64,000 nt of DNA from Portulaca oleracea (lineage: Eukaryota > Streptophyta > Magnoliopsida > Caryophyllales > Portulacaceae), in assembly GCA_029582165.1 (NCBI GenBank), contig CM055882.1:11426001-11490000 (forward strand). Reading direction: 5' to 3'. Of this stretch, positions 55,596-64,000 are shown piece after piece. The position numbers were made by a program, and so were the translations under genes. How positions within the stretch are numbered: position 1 is the stretch's first letter; every line of letters begins with the position of its first letter. Below the pieces are notes generated by a model, which did not search any database, was not told where the DNA came from, and saw only the letters and a list, made by a program, of their open reading frames with translations.

Positions 55596-56789
55596 CATGG
55601 GCGGATCTAGTGTATTGTCAGTGGAGTCAACTGACTCCACTGGAATTTTCAGGAAAAAAATAATTATAGTAAATATATATATATTTTATATGCATGCTAA
55701 CTGCAAATGTATTCATGAACGTAGAGTAGTTCAGTGGTCAAGCGTGGGTTTTTAACTGTTGAAGCGCGAGTTCATTTTCTAAATCTTCCCTTGTTAGGAC
55801 GTGAGTTCGAGCCCAAACAGATGCAAGAACCCAAATTTTTTTTCCTTTGCAAAATCTGGCCTTCCAATTTTCTCTTTCATTTAGGTCTTTGTCAAATTGA
55901 ATGGTAAATTCAATTTATCAGTTTTTGCCTAAATTTATCAAAAATTACCAAAGTTCAAAAATATAAAACATTTAATTTTGATATATTGGCGTAAATTTGT
56001 CAAAAATTACCAAAAGTTACCAAAATTTAACTTTTACCCAATTGCTTTTATCCATGAATTTTACACACCCTGCTAATCTATGTCTTTCGATCTATCTATG
56101 TCTCCCCCCCTCAAATTATTGTGATTTATTATTGGAAATACTCTCTACGTTCTAGGTTTTTATAATCATGCATGATTCTTTTATAATTAATTCTCAGTTC
56201 TCAATACATTATAGTATTCTTATTTTTCTTCTGGCTAAATTAGGTTTGATAATTTTAAATTGATTTGTGTGAATGAGTCAATATAATTAAGTTTTGTTTG
56301 GGGGTCAATATAATTAAGTTTGGATTTACCTATATATGAATTGGATATATGAATCTTGTGAAAATAGAATTGACTAGTTTTTTTAAATAATTAACTATTT
56401 TTCTATTTCATTTTGGAGATAGTCAATTGTTAGGATTTGTAATACTTGCACTTTGCTAGCTAATTGAATTATTGAATGACTAATTTACCACTTATTAATG
56501 ATTCCTTGCGGTTTTATCAGGATTTGGGAGGCTTTTTTGTGATGGTTTTATTCAATGCTTTATTTGTTAGTTGTTTTGTGTTTTGGGATTGTGGTATATG
56601 TATCTAATTAATTATAATTTCTAAATTCAGCTTAAACCGAGAGAGTGTTTAAGAAGGTAGCTAGGAAATTAGTTTCATATATATAAACTCTATTTCGGTA
56701 GCATTTAAGTTTTTCACCGTTGTTAAATTCGAATTTTTTTATCAAATTATTATTGACTCCACTGAGTCAGAATTTTGGATCCGCCACTG
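55596..56789. mobile_element. hAT-type element, 1.2 kb, no transposase
   Basis: Tips CATGGGCGGATCTAG and, inverted, CAGTGGCGGATCC; perfect 8-bp TSD CATGGGAT (55588-55595, 56790-56797). Subterminal inverted GACTCCACTG motifs. The interior is AT-rich and has no transposase frame. Same tip as 48797-49027. Confidence 0.88.
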
Positions 56790-56983
56790 CATGGGATGGA
56801 CATAGTATTCTATAACACACATTGAACATACAAGTGTTTGGGCATCTGAAGAGTGAAGAAATGAGTCTACTAAGAAGAAGACTTTGATTATTTTCCCTAT
56901 AATCAGGCCTAGTCTTCCGTTGACTGGTCAATATACATATTTTCAGTGATCAAAAGTCTCAAACACTGTCTAAAGTTTCTCCA

Positions 56984-57445
56984 ATGTTGCCAGCTCAGCC
57001 GATGGGTCCACCCAGATGATGGCTTTCACTGCTGTGCTCGAGGGAGCGGAGTACAGCGACGGCATCAACTTCTTTGGGGTTTACAAGATTGGGAGTGCCA
57101 TGTCGATGTTGTCTGTTACCGGTGGGACCGGGAAGTTTAAGAACGCGTGTGGGTCTGCTGAGGTCCGGTTGCTGATTCCCAATGGGCAGCACATCACTGA
57201 TGGGGCCGAGGTGTTGTTGAGGATTATTGTCCATCTCAGTTACTGTAAGAAAGGGTAAGAAAAATGAGTAAAGAAAGGAAAGATATTGTGTGTGGTTTGT
57301 TTGTGTTTGGATGTGTGTATGTATGTGTCCTAGTTTTTGGTTTTCCTATTGCTGTGCAGTGAATGAGAGCCGAGGAACGTGTGATTCATTGTAATGATGT
57401 AATGTAGCAGATTGTTTTCCCAATGTTTGTAACTGAACATATATG
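56984..57445 (+). pseudogene. 3' fragment of the dirigent gene plus its 3' UTR
   Basis: Nearly the same as 33086-33570, from GTTGCCAGCTCAGC to GAACATATATCAATA / GAACATATATGAATA. It encodes MMAFTAVLEGAEYSDGINFF through VTGGTGKFKNACGSAEVR to VHLSY-like CKKG, where the stop codon context is changed and reading continues three codons. No signal peptide, N-terminal half or promoter is present. The 3' UTR match shows a DNA-level duplication. Confidence 0.93.
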
Positions 57446-57947
57446 AATATACAGGAATTTCAAACTTCAAACTCGCTTGCTTCAATACTTGAAAACATGC
57501 AAAGCAATTTCTTGTTTGCACAGGCTCCATTAACAGGAAACTTCCACAGTATCAGTATCATACTTTGAATAATCATGCATTCAAGAACAATTCAGTATCA
57601 AGTACAGCGTTTATGTGAGCACAATAATTGCTCAGAGTCTCCATTACACAGCTCAAAACGGGTAAAATGGATAAGTTTGGGTCGAGTTGGGTAATGCCGT
57701 AATGGGTTATTTACCCCTCTAAAGAACATAGCCTATGCCATGTTAAAAGCCTAACGCTTGATTTCAAGACTATTACACATCTCAATATTTGAGGTGAGAA
57801 CAGAACCAAATGAGGAACCCAGTGACAACAGAAGTCAATGGGAAAACAACTAGGAAAACACTTTCATATAGTTGCAAAAAGATATACACATGAGATGAGA
57901 GCAATGTTTTAGAGAATAATACCAATTGTAAGATGACTCTTGCAGCT
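57446..57947. other. 3' flank of THIM
   Basis: Non-coding sequence downstream of the minus-strand THIM gene; it probably includes its 3' UTR. No other feature. Confidence 0.4.
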
Positions 57948-59480
57948 TCAAGTTAGTGATGAAACTTCGAGACGCTGATGAATGGTAGCTTCATCAAGCC
58001 CGTACAATGAATCAATCAAATTGACACGTAAGGACGCCGGACCTTTGGCAGTCTCCATACCCAGCTCCCCCGCAATGCCAAACACAGACAGTGCCGAAGC
58101 TGTTGCTTCAAGAGCTTGAGTTGGATCGACTGCAACAAAGGCAGCAATGAGAGCAGTGACACAACACCCTGTTGCTGTGATTTTCTGCAACATGGGAACT
58201 CCATTGTGAGCACGGATCACTCTCTGTCCATCTGTTATAATGTCTACAGCTCCAGACACAGCAACAATGGCACCGCTTGCTTGAGATAAAGATTTTGCAG
58301 CTTCTAAAGCATCTGTTGATTCATTCAGGCTATCTACACCCTACAATATGAAGCAGATGTGCCAAGAAAATTCAGGTTTCAGTCCCATCCTAATAGATGG
58401 ACACTCTACTGGTTGGATAAGTGTACTCCTAATATAATCAAACCAATAGCATATATGTTGACAATTGAGATTATCATCATTCATCGAGTAAACCTGTTAA
58501 CACGGTTATTAAAATCTCGATCCTGATCTACGATCCTATGGTTTTATGATCCAAAATTCTCGATGTGATTCTACTATCTACATTCCGATCCACGATTCTA
58601 TGTGGGTTAATTCCGATCCTAATTACCCCATGGATCCGATCGAATTAACAACCTTGCCTGTTAAGGAAATATTGATTGGCTAGTAAGAATTTCATACATC
58701 CCATACTAACAAATGGGCCAAAGTAATACAGATTAACAATTTGAAAGCCTTCCTTTTGAGAAATAATCAATAACAAAAGCCTAAAATAGTGTAGATACAC
58801 AGAAAGTGTTGCCCTCTAAATCATTGTATAAACTGAAAAAAGCCTGCACTTTCTTATCTTGATATATACATAAACTAGTACACTAGTAAACTACAGACCA
58901 ATGCAATCAGAAACATGATCATAAATGCATACAATTTATTAAAGACCCACCAAATTTGGCATTTTAAATTGCATTGCAATCATAAAATCATGATCATAAC
59001 TTTTACCTTAGTAGCCCCAATTGCATTTCCAGCAGAAGCACGAGAAAGAGCAATAATCTCCGACCCATTACCCCGAATAACAGTGGGCTTCAAGTGAACC
59101 AAGTCCAAACACGCCCTTAGCCGGAAAGAGGAAGAGCCGGCGGCGACAGGGTCGAGCACCCAGGGCTTGCCGTGAAGGTTGGCGGTGGCGGCGGCGGAGT
59201 TCATGGCGGAGAGAGCGGGGGCGGAGAGTGTGCCGAGGTTGAGGTAGAGGGCGTGGACTTGAGGGGTGAAGTCGGGAATCTCTTGTTCGCAGATAACCAT
59301 GGCCGGAGAAGCGCCGGCGGCGAGGAGGGTGTTGGCGGTGATGTCCATGGATACGAAGTTGGTTATGCATTGGATTAAGGGGGATTTTTGGCGGAGGTTT
59401 GACAGGAATTCCCACGCTTTTCTCGGCCATTCTTTTTCTTCATTATGAGATTCTGCTGTGTTTTTGCTTGAGCTCTCCAT
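57948..59480 (-). CDS. THIM: hydroxyethylthiazole kinase
   Basis: Phosphorylates 4-methyl-5-(2-hydroxyethyl)thiazole in thiamine salvage. Two exons, 59007-59480 and 57948-58340, joined in phase 0 by a 666-base GT-AG intron, giving 288 residues. Family segments: SPLIQCITNFVSMDITANTL (about 33-52), LLAAGASPAMV, LYLNLGTLS, PWVLDPVAAGSS, TVIRGNGSEIIALS, VSGAVDIITDG, and the active-site region KITATGCCVTALIAAF with its catalytic Cys. Exon 1 is much more GC-rich than the intron, common in this family. The start ATG at 59478-59480 follows a CT-rich leader. No obvious transit peptide. The gene looks intact. Confidence 0.96.
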
Positions 59481-60373
59481 TCTCTCTCTCTCTCCTCTCT
59501 CGCCACTCCTGTGGACTATACAATTTTTTTTGGTTCCTCTGTAGTCTGTACTACTACTCCATCCATCCCTGAACCCATGTCATTTTTTCTAAGGGTGATG
59601 ACACCTATCTTTTAGGAATAATGGATTTTTGAATGGTAATATATGAAATATTGGATGATAATATACTACTCCCTCTATTTCATTTTAATTGTCATAATTT
59701 TAATTTTCACAATCTTTAATTTTTTAATTGATAATTTTTTACATAATATATTACTAATAATTGCAATATTATACTTTTATGATAGTATTTTTCAGTACGA
59801 ATCTAATGGTAGTAAGTTTATTTAGTTACTTATTGTATATGTTAAGAAATTTATAGTCAAAATTTCTGAAATTTGAGTGCACAATTTCAAAGACAACAAT
59901 TAATATGAAATGGAAGGAGTAACTTTTATTATTGGATATCAACATTAATATTTCTAACCTTTATACATAATTGAAATTATTACATTCCTAACAGTGTAAA
60001 TTAGTACTCTCATTTCTATTACGATTTTCTATTACTAAAAGATCACTGTTAGGACAATGTCAGTCAAACATTTACACTACAGCCATAGTAAATGCATATT
60101 TCCAGATTTATTTCACAAAAAGCTGGGATTGTTCCCTCTTTTATTTGGCCAATATGATAGCATAATGGCATTGCATATAGCTCATTTCTATTCTGGGTTT
60201 TGGTTTAAAGTGACAAGTATTAGTTCTATACATGGAGTATTACAAGATAGGGTTTAGCTTGGAATGTGTAAACACAACACAGCTACACACAACAATGACA
60301 CACAAACATAGCCATGAGCCCATGACCAAGGATCAACTTGTAAATTACAGATTGAATGTGGAGCTCCAATTGA
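59481..60373. other. intergenic between THIM and ARD
   Basis: Contains the THIM leader (CTCTCTCTC near 59480-59500), a Stowaway-like MITE (59669-59919) and the ARD 3' flank. Nothing else recognised. Confidence 0.45.
59669..59919. mobile_element. Stowaway-like MITE
   Basis: Termini CTCCCTCTATTTCATTTTAA and TTAATATGAAATGGAAGGAG, flanked by TA. Confidence 0.65.
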
Positions 60374-62455
60374 CTAATGAGCCTCAACTGGGGTTCCTCC
60401 CACTCCCACTTGCTCTCCGAAGCTCTTTATGTACTCCTTCCTCGCCGGATGGTCTTCTTGTGGCCGGTTGTAAGATGTCCATATCGGCTCTCCCTTGAAC
60501 AGCCTCATCAACTGCATTTTCTCAAACATCGTGCTCTTGTTAATATTGATCCACATAATCAGTCAAGAAAATCGTGTAGAAATTCCAGGCGGGTTCGGGT
60601 CGGGTTTGAAACTGCCAGGTCTATTCAAGACCCCTAGAATTCGAGTTCTTGACACTACGACACGTATGTCCTTTTATGTATGCTAAAAGGGAGAACATGC
60701 TAACAGTTTGAGTAGGTTTCTTAAAAGGGTGTTCAACTTCAAATGTTTTCTTAAAAAAAAAACCCAAAAAGTTTCAGGGTTGTTTGGAATCGAAGTTTGA
60801 GGGCTCACCTTGACATAATTAGTAGTGTCGAGAGTGAAACGATGGTAAATTCCAGCAGGCAATATAATCAGATCACCTTCTTTGACCCAGACTCGAATCC
60901 AACGGTCCTGTTTGTCCCGCACATCAAAGTAGCCACTCCCCTCTAAGCAGTAGCGTATCTCTTCATCAGCATGGATGTGTTCTGTGTAGAAATTCTTCAG
61001 CTTCTGCTCATAGTTATCCACTTTCTCTGGGCACAAATCCAGCAAATCCTGCACAGTATTGTTTAACATAGTTGACAATGAAAGCACCAGACTTCAAGTT
61101 TCCATCACATCCCTTTCTTTGTTGTCACAGACTCACAGGCGCTTCTCTCTTTTTTCCCCCCCAAATTTCAGAGTATAAGTGCTTCATCAGACACCTAAAA
61201 CTCGTTTCACAGGTTACAGCAGGGCTTTCAGGGGATGGATTTTCAGATTTTCTATGCTAGTTAATGGGAAGTTGGAGGGCTACTAGACTAGAGGAGTATA
61301 TTCAAAGAAAGGTATGATTGAACAGATGTGTAAGGGACTGAGGGAGTACCTAATAACATCTCGTAGAGGTTGTTTAGCGGCCTATTTTGTGTTCAAAAAT
61401 CCAAAAGGGCCTTCAAAGACTGATTCTTTGCAAGACAAGCTCATTAGACTAAAAATTAACCGAACCTAAACATGGCCCGACCCACTGTTAACCCTGCTCG
61501 AATGACCCATTTGCTAGAACATGCGCACAAAGCATGTATAAGGGGGGATTTTGACAATAAACTCACATCCCTCTTCGACTTGTCCACTCCATGCCATTCA
61601 GGTTTAAAAGATTCTCAACTTGATCATCCCACATCAGGATGAAAGGTAAGGCACTTTTTCCAATTTTTGCATCCAAGCTACACTTATGAGCAGAACAAAC
61701 AGCAATCACAATGACAGTAATTTACAACACCAGTTTGATCCACTGCTGAAAGGATCTTCAGTAGACCAAAAATTGAAGAAAGTGGGATTAAGAACCAAGT
61801 AGTAGTAACCAATTGCTTAATTAAGGCCAGGTTCTTTAGAGTGGTAAGTTAAATTTATCCTTGCCTAACCTTACCTTACCTTACCCGATTCCCTAAAAAC
61901 ACTCGAACCAAAGTCAAAATCTTATCCTTACTTTTATTTACCTTACGAAACCTAACTTATCCTATCATTCTAAAGAACAGGGTGTAAGGGCAAGGCAAGC
62001 AACACACACACATCACATGAATGAAATAAACAAGCAGAATCATGAAACAAAAACTGACCAGATAGTTGTAACCCCTTTCCTCTCTAATCTTCTTCAATTC
62101 TGGGTCATTTTCATAGTTCTTGGCATCCAATTTCCAGTGTAACACCCCAATTTCTGCAATTTGAATTTCCCCACAAAATTAACCCGATACACACACTCCA
62201 ATAACGCATGAAAAGAAACACATAGAAAGAGAAAGAAGAGACTGACCAGCAAGAGTGTCAGGGGAGACATATTCTTTAGGGTTCTTATGATGAGGAAGCC
62301 TTGGATCATCGTTGCTATCATCCATATACCACGCCTAAACACAACAAAATTCAGATACCCAGATGATTAAATGTCATTAAATGAATAGTGGTATTAGTCA
62401 TAATTACGAGATAATTTACGGGAGAGAGTTGATTTTGTCTTACCTCGATAGCCAT
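60374..62455 (-). CDS. ARD: acireductone dioxygenase
   Basis: A cupin metalloenzyme of the methionine salvage (Yang) cycle that oxidises the acireductone 1,2-dihydroxy-3-keto-5-methylthiopentene. Five exons: 62444-62455, 62247-62334, 62059-62153, 60809-61048, 60374-60511; all GT-AG; 190 residues, normal length. Exon 1 codes only MAIE. Sequence: [47 protein letters not shown], then the cupin motifs [20 protein letters not shown] and [12 protein letters not shown]. Metal ligands His89, His91, Glu95 and His134 are all present. The C-terminus reads [20 protein letters not shown]. Intron 3 holds a Harbinger-type MITE. Which metal (Fe or Ni) and so which products cannot be told from sequence. Functional in appearance. 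Confidence 0.95.
61825..61984. mobile_element. Harbinger-like MITE (GTTCTTT family) in ARD intron 3
   Basis: 160 bp; tips GGCCAGGTTCTTTAGAGTGG and, inverted, CACCCTGTTCTTTAGAATG; TSD TAA on both sides. CCTTACCTTACC repeats inside. Confidence 0.78.
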
Positions 62456-62785
62456 TGATGTGATCGCAAGCTAAGAACGAGTTCGCATAGAGTGCAAGAA
62501 CGAGCAGAATTGGTCTAAATAGATGAAGAAAAACACAATTTTTGTGGTGAAATGTTGCTGTTGAGATTAAAATCTGGGATTTGGAAAGATGTTGGTTTGT
62601 CTTTTACTGTGTAACTTGTGGCAAGTGGAAATCTTTGTGTTCTCAAGTTTATTTTGTGGCTGTTCTTATCAGAGTTGTTCGATAATTCCAGAATCTACCA
62701 AAACACAAAATTATGATTTTTTACCCCCCCCCCCCCCCAAAAAAAAAAAAAAAGCATTGGTTGCAAAATTACTCACTGGTTTGTT
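62456..62785. other. 5' flank of ARD
   Basis: Presumed ARD 5' UTR and promoter on the minus strand, ending at a C15A15 homopolymer pair (about 62725-62753). No TATA box fixed. Confidence 0.4.
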
Positions 62786-63700
62786 TACAAATTTTGCGAG
62801 TGCCGATGACACCTATTACCTATATTCCAAGGAAAGTAGGAAATTTAGCAAAAGGTTTGTTTTTATTTGATTTGCTAAAAAAGAGGATGGGGAGAAGGCA
62901 ATTAGAGCTCTTAATGGTCGACATGTGAAATATGATAAAAGAACATATTAGAAAGCTCAATCTAGGAAAGTTTCAAAGGTTTGGAAGTGGGTGCTCAAGG
63001 CTAAACACAACAATGAAGGTGTCTCATTTGCTAATATCTAAGGTGTGATGGATGATTCTGTTGAAGTTGTTGCAAACAGTTTGGAAGCCCTCTAACATGC
63101 AGTGGTTCGATTTCGGGTAAAACTATCACAAAACCTATTGGTGTTTCTAAAGAGTGTCTTAATGTTTCGAGCAAACTATCCAACAAAGATACTCTCATGA
63201 GAGGCTCTTAATGCGGTGGTAAGGAGAATAATGTCAAGGTGACCATTTCTGATAGTGATCGCACTATTAGTTATCTAATTCTTCCCTTTTTTGTTGATTT
63301 GGGTTCTAACTTGTCTAACAATTTTGATCAGTATGTTCATAAGCCTTTGAAAGTCAGAGCTAGACAGAGGAGAAATCAAAGTATTATACGGAAACTTAAG
63401 TGGTGATTGGTTAGAGAAGCAACTTGCACGATCACATCTTCAAGACATTCGTGCCATAATAAAGGGAAGAAAAACGTATTGAAAATCACAAGTTCAACAA
63501 TGGAGACGGGTTGGAGATCAATAGAGAAAATATGGAGGAATATATGGAAGATTTTCTCGATAGACTAAACGAGGATGCATGCAAAGCAGCCAAGGTTGGA
63601 TGCGACTTAGGCTTCATTTGTGATGATCAAGAGATGGCCGCGAGTATGCTTAAGGGCACATGATTGGAAGAAAATCTAGGATAAAACAGTTTAACGCCAA
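62786..63700 (+). pseudogene. RRM-type ORF relic of a retroelement
   Basis: Broken translation LFTNFASADDTYYLYSKESR, KFSKRFVFI, FAKKEDGEKAIRALNGRHV resembles the RRM-like domain found in ORF1 of plant LINEs and in related pseudogenes. Stops and frameshifts follow throughout. The right part (to about 63700) gives acidic/lysine-rich fragments without a recognisable domain and may belong to the same relic. Confidence 0.5.
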
Positions 63701-64000
63701 ACTTACCATCCTACAAGGGGCAATGATAACTGTAACACCAAAAAATAAAAAATAAAAATGCAATACATATTAGAAAGATTCAAAAACTGTTTCCTTTTAT
63801 AATTGAACAGGTGAAAATTACATACAGAACAAAACCAGACTAGTTATACACATAGAAACAGAAACAAAATACAAACTCTGAAGAGCAGCTACGAATTCTG
63901 TTCGGGCTAATATAATTGCCACTTTCCAGTTCAACATTGAACTTGATAAATAATCCCTAGTCTCAAATCTCAATCACAACAGATCTCTAAACATTCACAA
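63701..64000. other. window end, possible LTR edge
   Basis: A TGTAACACCAAAAAATAAAA motif begins at 63731 and resembles a TGTAACACC LTR tip, but its partner would lie outside the window. No gene. Confidence 0.3.

Noticed and set aside
57948..62455. Metabolic gene cluster of THIM and ARD
   Set aside because: The genes are neighbours on one strand but act in different pathways (thiamine and methionine salvage), with a MITE between them; plants show many such chance pairings.
1..64000. Autonomous transposase or complete retrotransposon
   Set aside because: No frame with DDE transposase, integrase, reverse transcriptase catalytic or gag motifs was found; all elements here look non-autonomous, solo or broken.
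1..64000. tRNA genes
   Set aside because: I looked for cloverleaf cores (GGTTCRANYCC with a matching acceptor stem) and saw no convincing case; a covariance-model scan would settle this.

Overview
The window is nuclear DNA from a flowering plant, most likely a eudicot. It is AT-rich, has GT-AG spliceosomal introns, large non-coding gaps, a plant-specific gene set (DUF247, PLS-class PPR, CC-NBS-LRR, dirigent, YUCCA-type FMO) and many miniature transposons. I cannot place it to family. No bacterial, organellar or viral segment was recognised, and no tRNA, rRNA gene or CRISPR array.

Protein genes from left to right: a DUF247 gene (2603-4201, minus); NDUFA13/GRIM-19 of mitochondrial complex I (6228-10621, minus, 3 exons, one 3.8-kb intron); mitochondrial chaperonin CPN60 (23172-27483, plus, 16 exons rebuilt by splice sites); an intronless E-class PPR gene (28936-31506, minus) facing away from a secreted dirigent gene (32565-33347, plus); a CC-NBS-LRR gene with a frameshift near its 3' end (34108-37691, minus); a dead tandem copy of it (40691-43303, minus); a YUCCA-like pseudogene with only its first and last exons (51850-53456, minus); a 3' fragment of the dirigent gene (56984-57445, plus); hydroxyethylthiazole kinase (57948-59480, minus, 2 exons); and acireductone dioxygenase (60374-62455, minus, 5 exons). 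The intact housekeeping genes serve separate pathways (respiration, protein folding, thiamine salvage, methionine salvage). I see no sign of a functional cluster.

The space between genes is a layered transposon landscape that can be read from target-site duplications (TSDs). It holds Stowaway MITEs (TA), Harbinger/Tourist MITEs with a GTTCTTT-type terminus (3-bp TSD), hAT-type elements (8-bp TSD), and several fold-back elements with 9-10-bp TSDs, as expected of Mutator-like elements. It also holds LTR-type sequences, including a Cassandra-like LTR carrying a 5S-rRNA-derived segment, and LINE relics. One fold-back element (21079-22475) carries the 5' part of a leucine-rich-repeat protein gene and looks like a Pack-MULE. 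The NLR tandem duplication provides empty sites for several insertions, so they can be ordered in time.

The most unusual signal is in three LTR-like sequences that are otherwise unlike each other (about 17.6-18.7 kb, 18.7-19.4 kb, and the solo LTR at 41.6-42.9 kb). Each has a cluster of short palindromes upstream of a TATA-like box. The palindrome sequence differs between families (GCACGATCGTGC, ACACGACCCGTGT, GTCGCGGGCGCGAC) but the plan is the same. A second odd element (50788-51477) is a fold-back transposon whose arms are opposed arrays of TTGTTCA and TGAACAA.
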